From Brachypodium distachyon (taxonomy: Eukaryota > Streptophyta > Magnoliopsida > Poales > Poaceae), in assembly GCF_000005505.3 (NCBI RefSeq), contig NC_016134.3, positions 43,005,150 to 43,069,149 of the forward strand: 64,000 nt of DNA, in the 5' to 3' direction. Made by a program: the position numbers and the translations under genes. Below are positions 11,501-21,616 of the stretch, piece by piece (positions within the stretch are counted from its first letter, which is position 1; each line of letters starts with the position of its first letter). The notes under the pieces are model-generated. The model saw only the letters and a list, made by a program, of their open reading frames with translations, made no database searches and was not told where the DNA came from.

Positions 11501-12750
11501 CTTCTGATCAGCTAGGTATGGCTCAGAAGATCACCATCACGAGTGAATCTACAACTATAATTGCACACCCCTCAATGAGACCAGAGATTGAGGCCAGGAT
11601 TATGCAACTAAAGAAAGATCTAGAGGAGACAACAAGTGCCTATCTTAAAGAAAGGTTTTCTGCAAGAATTGCTAAACTCTCAAGGGGTGTTGCAGTTATC
11701 AAGGTGTGTCACTGTCTCAGTAAACCCAATTCTAGACGTTTTAGTAGTTCTCATACTGAATGATGTATTGGAGCTTGCTGCATGCATTGCATACTTTTTT
11801 AGTGTAGATAAGTGCATAATGCAGAAGTCATTTTAGGAAACTTGAGGATGGGAAACTGAGAGTGAATTTGATGAGTTTTGAGTATTATTTTGAATGTAGA
11901 TCAGGTATAAAATTTCTCTTTTGTTTCTGGGAATTTGAAGAGTTCTGAGTATTATTCAGGTCGGAGCAGCTACTGAAGCTGAACTTGAGGATAGGAAACT
12001 GAGAGTTGAGGATGCAAAGAATGCAACTTTTGCAGCCATTAGTGAAGGCATAGCACCTGGTGGTGGTGTAACATATGTTCAATTGTCAAAGCATATTCCC
12101 AGTATCATGGATCTCGTGGATGACCCAGAAGAGAAGATTGGTGTAAATATAGTTGGGAAGGTTGGTTCTCCATGCATTTAAACCTATATCTTTTTTGCAC
12201 ATGGCCTGTTGCTCATTCATATCACTGCACTGCTGATAGTTTGAAAGGTGGCCTGCTTTTGTCAACCTAAACATCACATAACTTGCTAATGTGCTAATCT
12301 CTTAAGTGACTGACCAGCCGCTGGTATTCAAGGTGTTCACAAAGATGCATCACAGTATACTTACAAGTTCTTCTCTTCTGCAAAGTACTGGTATCAGTTG
12401 CATAGCATCCTAACTCTGAAGTCTGTTATATGCTGCTATAGGCGCTCCTTGTCCCTGCTATGATGATTGCTCGCAATGCTGGCGCAGATGGTTCAGCTAT
12501 TGTAGAGAAGCTTCTTGAGAGCGAGTGGCGAGTTGGGTACAACGCGATGACCGACAAGTTTGAAGACCTCGTCGATGCCGGTGTGGTCGATCCGTGCAGG
12601 GTTGCCAGATGCGTGCTCCAGAACTCAGCCTCCATCTCGGGGCTAATTCTAATGACTCAAGCTATGATGTTTGATAAAATAAAGAAGAAAAAGTCACCCA
12701 TCCCTGAAATTCCTGGCCTCCCACCATTACAGATAAATCAAAATGCTTAG
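8593..12750 (+). CDS. CPN60A: Chloroplast chaperonin-60 alpha-type subunit (8 exons)
   Basis: Plastid GroEL homologue that folds imported and newly made stromal proteins. Coding exons are 8593-8821, 9667-9788, 9864-10071, 10390-10535, 10786-11092, 11453-11703, 11960-12160 and 12442-12750. All junctions use GT-AG and keep frame, giving 590 residues, normal for the family. The N terminus (MSLTPLSF to about residue 43) is a Ser/Arg-rich transit peptide. Visible chaperonin signatures are [18 protein letters not shown] (ATPase Asp), GDGTTT (nucleotide binding), [21 protein letters not shown], the [14 protein letters not shown] segment with its catalytic Asp, and [26 protein letters not shown] and the [12 protein letters not shown] form match alpha rather than beta plastid subunits. 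It is divergent from housekeeping alpha (for example CPGLGDEKK for the usual APGFGERRK, and a Lys-rich tail), so it may be the minor alpha-2 type. Pieces of this gene are copied at 4.1-5.1 kb and 15.9-16.1 kb. Confidence 0.9.
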
Positions 12751-13056
12751 GTCTGAGTGATTCTTATCCTACTATCCAAGAATGCTCCACAAAACAAAGA
12801 TTCTTGGTCCTGGCTAGATTGATTGGATGAGGTGAGCCAAGATCTGGGAGGGAGACCTTCAAGCAAACCACACTGGCTACAGTAACTGTTGACAGATTTT
12901 GTTGATACGGTTCAGGGGTTTGGGGTACTGTAATTTCAACTGTAACTAGGCAGAGGGAAAGGTCCTACACTATCCTGTCGTCCATAGCTCTGTTATCTCT
13001 CTGTAGTGATGTTAGGTGGTGCAGTATTTTTCATCTCTGCACAATTTTGTAACACG

Positions 13057-13422
13057 TAATATAGGATGCCTAGGCTGTTATGTCAATCTCTTCAAGTTTA
13101 AGTAGCGTTTTCTTTTTACTTCTGATAATGTTCAGAGAAGTACGGGCTTCTGGTTGTGATACCAGCGGTTGGTGCCTTTTATTTTCTGCTTCAATATTTG
13201 CTGTGTGGTATGTTTGCTCTGCAAAGCTAGATCGAACTACAGCAAGTGTCTGCATGTCAGTACGATGCTTCAATACCATTACGCACTTGCGCAGGAAGAT
13301 TCCCATGGCCTCCCACGGTTCCTGGAGAGATGGTCTCTCTAATCAAGCAGCTAGCGAAGTCAAGCCAGGTTAAATGAGATGCAGCAAATATCCATGGGCT
13401 AGTGAAGTGAGGCAAATTTATA
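13057..13422 (-). ncRNA. Putative 21-PHAS locus with eroded target (about 13300-13316)
   Basis: GATTCCCATGGCCTCCCACGG aligns with intact sites in sibling loci but lacks the AATCCC block, so miR2118 3' pairing is lost. The minus-strand TATAAAT box at 13416-13422 is intact. The upstream module CTGACAACACAAA is at about 13,455 and ATTGATAGCGC at about 13,518, both shared with the locus at 15,361. Transcription on the minus strand would run into the 3' flank of CPN60. Triggering is doubtful. Confidence 0.5.
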
Positions 13423-13519
13423 AAGACCCTTCTACGACCAATGGACGCGGTCACCCTGACAACACAAACCACTCAATTCAATTTGTTTTAAAAAAGACTG
13501 AATTATAGTACTACACATT

Positions 13520-15110
13520 GATAGCGCCGTTCATGGCTTTGCTGCTACATAATTTCTTAAAACTGGGACAAAAGTTTTGCCACGTCTTATATTAATAAAG
13601 AAGAAGTTTAGATGCCAAGCCAATTAGCAGGAAACCGGACCGAAACTATTACAACATGCTCACAATGTCTTCAGGGACATGACCGCGCCTAAGGCACCCT
13701 TAGCCGTCCTGACTACCAACGTGCACTCCACACAAGCAGCCGAGAAAAAGAAAACCAACCTCGAGGGTTGTATGCATGTATCATCGCCATCATACGTCAC
13801 TCTTGGCCTAGTGGCCTCGTACTAGCGACTCCGACTTCAATGTAAACAACCAACCAATGTAGCCCTCGCTGAAGTAATCGCACGGAGCTTGTGGCGGCCT
13901 ATGCCAAAAAGTCGACCAACAGGCATGAGGTCGAGGGCAAGGTGGCTTTGATTTGATGAGAAGCGTCGAAGAGGAAAACCGTTTATCAATCTTCCCTTCC
14001 GAGGCATACCAAATCGTCCATGGAACTGGAAATTAAATCCAGCGTGACCATTTTTTTTAGCATGTCGACCAAGTGCCCCAATTAGTGTGCAACGATCTAG
14101 TCATGTCCCATCAATATGCGTTTCACCGCCAAACCATGTTAACAAAATCATGCCTTGATGTTGTATTGTTGTGATTACTATGCCTCCACATTTCTATCAA
14201 TAGTTGTCATAAGCAACTATTTTTGTTACGTTGCAGCAATTAATTCACGTGGGTAATCATCAATGTACCATTTATAAATATGAGTAACTGCAGGTGTACA
14301 AAAACTGCGGGTGTGTTTAGTTCTTGCACATTTGTGTTCTACCAATTTTCATGAACCATTTGCTAGCCGAAAAATTAGCTAAAGGGTTTGTTAACCCATG
14401 GTTGCCCAAAAAATGGAGAAGATGTTGTGAAGTGGTTGGCAAGGTTCTTTTGGGTGCCAACCAAACAAAAGACTAAAATAATATAGGTTGACATATTTTT
14501 GGTAGGCCAAATTAGGCAAGAGCCAAACACACCATGCCTTTTTTTTTCAAAGGAGGGAGTCCCATCCTCTCATTTGGCTGATGAACACAACCACATTTTA
14601 TAACGAAACACTTGAAAGTGCCAAACAACAAGTCTGCAAGTCCAAAAGCTAACGAAGCAAAGCAAACAAAGAATACAAGAAAGGCTACAAAGAAGAGGTT
14701 TTTTACAGTACCTTTGATGCTACAGGAAGGAGGGAGTAGTAGAATTTGTCGGTTGCCATTTTTGTCCATCCAAAACGCTATGGGCCTGATCGGATGAGGC
14801 CTATTAGGCCCAAACGGCTCCAAAACGCTACAGGCCTGATCGGAGGAGGCCTATTAGACACAAAACTACCAATCGCCAACTTTGTTCATCGCCTGCATCC
14901 TGAGAAAAATAACGCTGGCGACGCTCTGCTTCATCCGTTCGTTGTCGCGCGCCCTGCTTCTCCACCACCCAGTTGCGCCCTTCTCTCCCCCGATGCGTAG
15001 GCCGCTCCTTCCTCTGGATTTGGTTTTTGCGGCCGACGATCTGTTCTGTGTTTGGAGTAGGGTGGGAGGGATGACGGACGATTTCGTTCCTGTTTCGAGA
15101 GAGAGAGAGT
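13520..15110. other. Intergenic, no gene seen
   Basis: No coding region is convincing. Positions 13,950-14,070 resemble 21,060-21,180 (CATACCAAATCGTC shared), so this is old PHAS-unit DNA. At about 14,528 a T run is followed by CAAAGGAGGGAGTCCC, possibly the 3' end of a minus-strand retroelement. Positions 14,880-15,110 are GC-rich without an identifiable domain. Confidence 0.4.
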
Positions 15111-15117
15111 TTTGATA

Positions 15118-15507
15118 CTCTTGTTTTTGGATCTACTAAAATGGATGGTTCACAATGATTTGAAGGCACTGTAAAACTGGTGGAAAAACCGTGTGCAACC
15201 ATCTTCAAATTGTTTTTTTTTCCGACTAACCATCTTCAAATTTTTGCATCCACATCCCATGGAGGAAGCCCATGTATCCGCGCCCTGAATTAGGGACAAG
15301 TAGGGCCAGCTAGAGAACTTAAACAAAGGACGAGTAGTGCTGTTACGTCGCACATCAATATTCCTGTAACCTCCCAATCCCATGAATGGTGCGTGGAGAG
15401 ACTCGATCGATCATACAGCTAGAGAACTGAAGAAAAATGAAGGACGAGTTAAATGGGACACAGCTAATATCCATTAATTAGCTAGTGAACTGAGGCCAAT
15501 TTATAAA
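15118..15507 (-). ncRNA. Putative 21-PHAS locus (target at 15361-15382)
   Basis: TTCCTGTAACCTCCCAATCC begins at 15361. The minus-strand TATAAATT box lies within 15498-15507, 116 bp upstream. The upstream element CTCTGACAGCACAAACAACC at 15,562 recurs in the loci at 13.3, 20.9 and 29.6 kb, and GAATTTGTTTAAAAA follows it. The predicted cut is between 15370 and 15371. Confidence 0.7.
15197..15242. mobile_element. Ultra-short T-rich insertion with 15-bp target duplication
   Basis: AACCATCTTCAAATT occurs at 15197-15211 and 15228-15242 around a 16-bp insert that is mostly poly(T). This is the signature of an L1-type insertion truncated to its tail. Confidence 0.7.
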
Positions 15508-15911
15508 TCCTGCAGCTAATATCGATCATAAAGGTCTTTCTCTGACCCGATGGACGTGCTCACTCTGACAGCACAAACAACCAGATTGAATTTGTTTAAA
15601 AAAATGCTGAAAAATATACTGCCACATATTGATAGCGCTGTAAAAAAAAAAGTGGATGGGCTTTGCTTCTTCGTAATTACTGCATCGATCCCCCGGCCCC
15701 CTTTTGAATCATAAAATGTTCACAGTTCACATCGGTCATTGAACAAGAAAATTAATCCATCAGTAAATCCTGCGTGCTCCTTTTTAATAATAACATGTTC
15801 ACAGTTCACATCGATCGAGCTTCAGATCACGACGGAGAGGGGATTCTTGTACGTCTCACCACCAAACCGATAAAACAAAAATGCATTTATTCAAGGTTCA
15901 AGGTGTTCACA

Positions 15912-16141
15912 ACGTGAGTTGGGTACAATGTGACGAGTGATGACCGACAAGTTGGAACTTCGAAGACCTTGTGCATCCGCGAGTTGCGATCCGTCCAGGG
16001 TTGCGAGAAGCGAGATACCAGATGCGTGCTCCAGAACTCATCTCAGCCTCTATCGCGGGGCAAATTCTGATTACCCAAGCTGCGAGGTCTGACAAAATAA
16101 ACAAGAAGAAGTCGCCCATCCCTGAGCTGGCAAGAAAAAAA
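15912..16141 (+). pseudogene. CPN60 last-exon fragment
   Basis: Matches part of the last coding exon of the gene at 8,593-12,750, from about 12,525 to 12,720. GTGCTCCAGAACTCA is kept, as are GATGACCGACAAGTT and GTCGCCCATCCCTGA, but small insertions and deletions break the frame. The longest exact match seen is 23 bp (16018-16040). No upstream exon accompanies it. It lies inside the predicted body of the minus-strand PHAS locus whose target is at 16,224, in antisense orientation to that transcript. Confidence 0.9.
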
Positions 16142-16245
16142 AAAGTCGCCCATGCACGTGTACATTCCAGTCCCTGAGGTGTCAAAAGAAGTTGCGCTGA
16201 GTACTACTTCCTTGGCATCAAGATTCCCGTCGCCTCCCAATCCCA
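15981..16245 (-). ncRNA. Putative 21-PHAS locus (target 16224-16245) reading antisense CPN60
   Basis: TTCCCGTCGCCTCCCAATCC begins at 16224. The predicted cut is between 16233 and 16234. Registers from about the fifth onward fall in the CPN60 last-exon fragment. The expected TATA is missing: sibling loci read GTGAGGC(C/A)AATTTATAAAG, but here GAGGCC is followed directly by TTTCGCG at about 16,358. Expression from this promoter is therefore uncertain. Confidence 0.6.
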
Positions 16246-16428
16246 CGGTGCACGTGGAGAGACTCAATCGATTATGTTGTAGCTAGTGAAGTGAAACCAA
16301 TTCATGTGTGTACGAGTAAAATGAGAAGCAGCTAATATTACTAGCTACTGAAGTGAGGCCTTTCGCGACCGATGGATGCTGGATACCAGTGCTACTTGAA
16401 TTTTTCTTTTTGCGGGAAACCAGTGCTA

Positions 16429-16541
16429 CTCCCTCCCATGCATACTACTTGTTGAAATATTACATGAATCTAGACGCTTTTTAGGCATGGATAGATCCAT
16501 ATTTAGATAAATTTGAGACAATTAATATGGATCAGAGAGAG
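16429..16541. mobile_element. Stowaway-type MITE
   Basis: Starts CTCCCTCCCATGCATACTAC, ends ATGGATCAGAGAGAG, with imperfect complementarity between ends and TA on both sides (16427-16428 and 16542-16543). Confidence 0.7.
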
Positions 16542-17081
16542 TACTTGATTGACCTTTGTAACCCTCGATAGCCAGGGATCGATGGATCCAGCCGGTGTTA
16601 AGGGTGGGTGGGGCGTCCCTAAGATTTTGGCTCGGTCCATATTTCAGTGATAAAAGAAGAAAAGAGAGAAAATCCCTCTCCACATATATAACGGAAGATC
16701 TTGATTGCCCCAACGTAGTAGCAAAAAGTCCAGACGCCATATTGTCGACATCGTTGCGTTCACTAGAAATTGAAAGTTGCATCGAGAAAACATGCTCTAC
16801 GGGTTGGAAATAATAATATTTGATATGTAAGCAATGCTTTAAAGATGTAGGCATATGGACTTTTGTTCCCTTGCGTGCATGAAAAATTTAAGGTTTCACA
16901 TCCGGTATAAAAAAAATGACAAGTTTACTGCTCGAAATCTTACTCTTTAGAGCATCGAAATTTGTTTCTTCGCTCAAGGTTTAAAATGATTGTTGGTGAT
17001 GAAAATTTACAAGAATATATAAAATACATAAATATTTATATGCGTGTATTTCTTCAGAATATTTTGATATTATTGTAGTCA

Positions 17082-17168
17082 CTCCGATCCAGAAAAAGTG
17101 TCGTCCAATTAACGAAATTAGTACTAACTTGGTACAAAATAGGTGACACTTTTATGGATCAATGAGAG
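17082..17168. mobile_element. Short Stowaway-like MITE
   Basis: An inverted repeat of about 25 bp (CTCCGATCCAGAAAAAGTGTC at the left, GACACTTTTATGGATCAATG at the right) bounds 87 bp. The right flank is TA and the left flank is CA. Confidence 0.75.
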
Positions 17169-17353
17169 TATATATTTTTTATTTTACTGTCTATTATCTC
17201 GAGAGAGTGCGGGACCATTTCTCTTACATACTGGAAGCTTGGAATTGTTGGAGCTTGTTTTGATTCTGAGTTGATATATCATCCAACAGAGAAAATACAC
17301 ATGTTATGGTCTTCCTGTTTTGAATTATTACTGGGCATGCCATGCAGCTTAAG

Positions 17354-17730
17354 CAGCAGGATCAAGAGAATGATTTGCTTCAAAACGAAGCTGCAATCGT
17401 GGAGACTGGTTTCGTCGCACGAGGGTCTGCACGCCGGCCCTGATCAGTGGTTCAGAGCAACGTCCCTACACACCTAAATCGCACTCCTCATCCAATCCAT
17501 TCCTATCCTATCTCCTTCCAATTGGTCCGAGGCCGGGAACCGAGAGGTGTGGAGAAGATAGCTGCGTTGATGCGTTGCAACATCGGCGTGTGTAACTTCT
17601 CGGAGCCTCCCAATCCTACTAGTATATGCCTCAGGCAAAACCGCAAAAGACATTGAGAAAAGGAGTGTGGCATTGAGTAAAGGGCTAAAGGCAGGGGTGT
17701 AGACTGTAGAGTGCTTGCTCGTTTTAAATA
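17354..17730 (-). ncRNA. Putative 21-PHAS locus (target at 17597-17618)
   Basis: TTCTCGGAGCCTCCCAATCC begins at 17597. This locus belongs to a second promoter type: the minus-strand TATTTAAAACGAGC box lies at 17,717-17,730, 105 bp upstream. AGAAAAGGAGTGTGGCATTGAG between site and box is shared with 29,410. The predicted cut is between 17606 and 17607. Confidence 0.7.
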
Positions 17731-17925
17731 TGGTGTCTCGTTCCTCCGTGCAAACGCTTATTCAACGGCACATCCATTGGTGGTACCATGCTCAACGAAT
17801 TAGAATAGTAACAATGTGCAACTTCTATTTACAAATTTATTGGAATTGTTTATTCAAGAAGATTATTATTGAAAGGACTTATGGAAAAGTACGGGCTTAC
17901 CTCTTATTATTGAAAAGACTTATAA

Positions 17926-18237
17926 CTCGTTTGGCATCCATCATTTGACACAGAATTCTGTAATTTATTTTAAATTTCAGAAAACAACTTGTTTGGTTGG
18001 CACAGAATTGGCCATAGAAAGTCAATCTCAAATTACATTGAATCACACTATAACTAAACTCAATTTCTGTCTAAAAATCATCATTTCTCTGAAATTGTTT
18101 CTCACTCTACAATTCCACGTGCTAGACAAACATGATTTTTCAATCCGGAACTCAAATTCAACCAAACAAAATCCTATCAAAAATTAGATTTCATTTCATT
18201 TCTATCAAACGAAATGAATTATTGGTTGCCAAACGAG
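17926..18237. mobile_element. MITE with CTCGTTTGGCA inverted termini
   Basis: The left end is CTCGTTTGGCATCCA and the right end is the complementary TTGGTTGCCAAACGAG, with an AT-rich non-coding interior. Superfamily is uncertain (Harbinger- or hAT-like); no clean target duplication was seen. Confidence 0.65.
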
Positions 18238-18552
18238 CTGTTAATCTCTTCATGTTTAACATTTCTTTACTTCTCACAATGTTCATGGAAAAGTACGGGC
18301 TTATCCGCTTATGGTTGATAGCATCGGTGCCTTCTGTAAGATAGACCAAACTTCAGTGAGATTCTGCATCCAGCCATCCAGTACAGCCTGCTCCTTTGCG
18401 ATTGAAGCTGTGAAATCTAGATAGGCAACAAATGGGATTGCGAGGCCATCCATGCTTCTCCAGGTTCTCTGCTGTGAGACATCGCCTGAATAGCAAGCCA
18501 GACGAAGGAATTCCTCTTGGGCGGGGCCTCGAGTTTCCAGATCGTCTTGTTG

Positions 18553-19036
18553 TGCACAGAGGGAGTGCAAGATGAACCGGAAGCCACCAGTGTATATCCC
18601 GCCCATTGTCCGTCCATTTTCGAAAGATTTCTCCTCTGCGACTTTCATGCTATTTTTGTCAGAGGTTGCACTAATGTAATCTGCCAAATTAGGCCGTCCA
18701 TCGCACACTCTGCCCTTTGATTTGGCCGTAGTTGTGTAGCCAGCAGCTGTTTTGGCTCACTTGTGCTGGGTGCTTCCTTGGCTTCCGCATCAAGATTCCC
18801 GTTGCCTCCCAAGTCCCAACCCCAGGGTGCGCGTGGAGAGACTCTCGATCGGCACCCAGTCGATTCATGCAGCAAAGTGGAGTGAAACGCAAGTCAAGTA
18901 CTCTCTCCGATTCTTGTCGTGGTTTTAATATAAATTTGAACTAAAAGCCCGACAAGAATTTACGATCGGAGAGAGCACGAGTTAAATGAGATGAAACTTA
19001 TATGTACTGCCTAGTGAAGTGAGGCCAATTTATAAA
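18553..19036 (-). ncRNA. Putative 21-PHAS locus (target at 18796-18817)
   Basis: TTCCCGTTGCCTCCCAAGTCC begins at 18796, with one extra base in the 3' half relative to siblings. The minus-strand TATAAATT box is at 19027-19036. A 75-bp MITE at 18,901 accounts for the longer spacing. CATCAAGATTCCCGT before the site is identical to the 16,224 locus. Further into the body, GAAGTACGGGCTT-like sequence at about 18,290 recurs at 13,137. Confidence 0.65.
18901..18975. mobile_element. Small Stowaway-like MITE inside a PHAS leader
   Basis: Termini CTCTCTCCGATTCTTGTCG and the complementary CGACAAGAATTTACGATCGG then AGAGAG. TA precedes it and CA follows. Confidence 0.7.
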
Positions 19037-19258
19037 GGCTTTTTACAGTACAACTTAATAACACGGAGGAGGAGTATTGACGTGGGTATTTTTGTCATTT
19101 CATATTATGCTATTTCAATTATTTATTTTATTTTGTAAGTGCAATCTCGTCTCGATCAGAAGCCCCCTCCCCTCGCAGGCGCCTGACCCCGAGTGCTTTC
19201 CATGGAGCCATGGAGGAGGTATATGCGTGGTCATTTGGACAATAAATTAGATGCTCAT

Positions 19259-19327
19259 CCGCAGGGACTCTGTCTATTTTTTTTTTCTTTTTTGAGAAAT
19301 ACCGCAGGGACTCTGTCGTGAGCGCTA
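19259..19327. mobile_element. Ultra-short T-rich insertion with 16-bp target duplication
   Basis: CCGCAGGGACTCTGTC occurs at 19259-19274 and 19312-19327 around 37 bp that is mostly T. Confidence 0.75.
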
Positions 19328-19342
19328 ATAAATTTACCTCCT

Positions 19343-20574
19343 CGAACCGGCCCTGAGGGGGCAAGAGGGGTGGCCGCCCTGGGCCCATGAATCCAGGGGC
19401 CCCCAAGTATGACATGTGTACTATGTAGGCCTCAGTGCTGATTGTTGTGTGCATTGTACTCTGGACAGCTGGGCTGTGTATTGGGCCAGGGTATCTGGCC
19501 CATAGAATGTCAATGAAATCGGCAGGTTGGCCCATTGAATCGTCCCAGTTCCAATCTGATCGCACGCCGCCAGACGCAAACCGCGCCAGCACGAACACGA
19601 AGGTGCGAGACGGCGAGATGAAGTCAACAGAATCCAATTACAAATCATCGTGACAATCGGTAAGATTTTGTTGAACTGATCTAGGCTAACTGGCAGCTTT
19701 GACTAGTTTCTAATCGCTAATTGTTTCTTAAATTTGAGGTCGGTAATGTTCCAAGAGAGGTTCTATGATTTGACAACTGTATGCATTGAGAAATTGAACG
19801 AGAATGGTACTGAAAGCATCATCAATTACCAGCGCCGGATCTAGGTTTTTGAGATAGGGTGGTCCAATGTATAAATTTTTATCATAATATAAATTATAAC
19901 CAGCAAATTTTTATCTCAAACATATTAGTAGTATTAAATTTCGAAAGAGAAAAAAAAGGCATTGGAACAATTTTGCGATAATTTCAATTCGATCAATGAG
20001 CAAATCTTAATTTGATTCAATGAAAGACCGAGAAAAATGTCACCGGCTCCGTGTAAGCTGCTGCCTCGTCGCATGCTCACGGTGACGAAGCGTATGTTTG
20101 CCGTCCGCTGACAGTCAACGATGATGATGACGAGAAATACGATGCGATGTTACTTACTCATGCTCGTTTGCTCGGCAAAAATACGATACGATGCCAACTG
20201 GTCGTGATCGATCACTAGGCTGCTACAAGACCCGATCTGATGTGGTGACGCGTACACTACACAACAGAAAGAAAACGAGAACTGGCCGGGAAAATGAGCT
20301 ATTTGATCGGACTGATTTTTCTTTTTTGGTGGGTTTAAAATACACTAGTGTATATGTATACGGGATGTATTTCCAGGGTGGTCCATGGACCACCGTGGCC
20401 ACCCTATGGATCCGCCGGTGTCAATCACTTTGCAACTGAAGAAACTGTATGCTGATTTCCTTAATGAAACCGGGGGCAATATCTATGAATTATTTATTAT
20501 TTTGATGTTTATTTAGGGGCCAGGTTTTGGGTTTGCCGTTTGGCCCGGGCCCGAAAATCCCAGGACCGACCCTG
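19343..20574. mobile_element. Possible decayed hAT-type element
   Basis: The left end has CCGGCCCTGAGGGGGCAAG then GGGCCCATGAATCCAGGGGCC. The right end has GGGGCCAGGTTTTGGG then CCCAGGACCGACCCTG. This arrangement resembles inverted ends of TTF-zinc-finger hAT (Tip100-like) elements of grasses. No transposase ORF was found and the target duplication is unclear. Confidence 0.4.
19830..20420. mobile_element. Non-autonomous hAT element, nested
   Basis: The left end CAGCGCCGGATCTAGG pairs with the right end CCTATGGATCCGCCGGTG. Internal GGGTGGTCC and GGACCACCG extend the inverted repeat. Flanks TCAATTAC (19822-19829) and TCAATCAC (20421-20428) form an 8-bp target duplication with one mismatch, as expected for hAT. 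There is no coding capacity. Confidence 0.75.
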
Positions 20575-20740
20575 ATTCTTTGTCGTCGTTATTTCGGGAA
20601 CAAAAATCAGCTTTTCTAGGTAGCTGTTTCTTCTTTGAGCATTTCCCTATTGTTAAGCACCGGTATTCTTCCCTCGCCATTGGATTTGGCAGACAATCTG
20701 GTCTTCCACGTGCTTGTTTCCTCACTGCTCTGCGCATGTA

Positions 20741-20847
20741 GTGCTATGAAGTAATCTCCGTTCCTAAATACTTGTCGTACCATCACAGTGAGATGCTATG
20801 AAGTATTTTCTCCATTCCTAAATACTTGTCGTGGAACGGAGGGAGTA
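20741..20847. mobile_element. Rearranged Stowaway MITE remnant
   Basis: TTCCTAAATACTTGTCGT occurs twice (about 20,761 and 20,814), and GGAACGGAGGGAGTA closes the right side. It looks like a MITE end that was duplicated. It truncates the PHAS unit to its right. Confidence 0.55.
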
Positions 20848-20849
20848 CG

Positions 20850-21030
20850 AATTAACGATGAGGAAGCCAGCCAAGCCAAATAACCTACGCGAAGAAAAGC
20901 CACCTAAACGGCTAAACCTGACCAAAACAAGCGCAAGATGAAAGCAGAAACGAGGGGCAAGCTTTAAAGACCTGGTCTGACAACACAAAAGACTCGACTT
21001 AATTTGTTTGCAAAAAATGCTTGTACGCAC
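20850..21030 (-). promoter_or_regulatory. Orphan PHAS-type promoter without a target site
   Basis: CCAAAACAAGCGCAAGATG, GCAGAAACGAG, a TTTAAAG box near 20,963 and CTGACAACACAAAAGACTCG followed by TTAATTTGTTTGC line up with the promoters at 29.7 and 33.7 kb. No miR2118-like motif follows on the minus strand; MITE sequence is found there instead. Confidence 0.5.
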
Positions 21031-21059
21031 TGAGCTCTGAAAATGTTTATGTGGTTTTC

Positions 21060-21610
21060 TGCTAGATAGATTTAGTATCGACCGTCTTCACCTCCTAACC
21101 ATACCAAATCGTCGATAGAACAGAAAATCAAAACTATCATTAGTCCTGAAATAGTCTAACAAAAACCTGAAACTCCAACCCGAATTTGAACTCTTATTTT
21201 TTAAACGATTATATTCAATCAGTTCTCAAACATATTTGTGATGTTAGTTGGAGGTGCTAAATTGAAGTTAATATGGACCCTGGACATGGACTGTTCTTCA
21301 GATAAAATGAGGAAAAGAACATGAGAGAAACAAATGTTGAATAATCTTTATTGAGTCACAAGATCTTTTTTACACCCATTTAAATTGGGCTTCACGAGAG
21401 TATCTTTAGTACAAACACCATTCTATTAAGAAACCACATAAAATTATAAATTTGTTGAATGTCATTTGGATTTATTATTGAGTTATTGTATGAATGTTTT
21501 CTTTTCAAGCCGTCTCCTGGCCCATGCTACGTAAATATAACTTTTCTGTCTCACTTTTTACTTTTCCTTGTCTAAATAGAATTTGCAAAGCGCCTGCCTG
21601 TTCCTATAAA
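21060..21610. other. Intergenic, no gene seen
   Basis: AT-rich. The left part resembles 13,950-14,070. No ORF or element was recognised. Confidence 0.4.
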
Positions 21611-21616
21611 AAAGAG

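Noticed and set aside
13985..14030. CCGAGGCATACCAAATCG as a plus-strand miR2118 target
   Set aside because: Only the GAGGCAT core matches; the counterpart at 21.1 kb lacks it and no promoter elements precede it.
16109..16153. AAGTCGCCCAT duplicated around an A-rich stretch in the CPN60 fragment, as another micro-insertion
   Set aside because: The intervening CCCTGAGCTGGC is CPN60-derived sequence, so a local duplication is equally likely; left out of the micro-insertion count.
18301..18708. 135-codon minus-strand ORF in the body of the 18,796 locus
   Set aside because: No recognisable domain, and part of the same region is shared with the noncoding flank at 13.1 kb. Kept as noncoding, though a captured fragment is possible.
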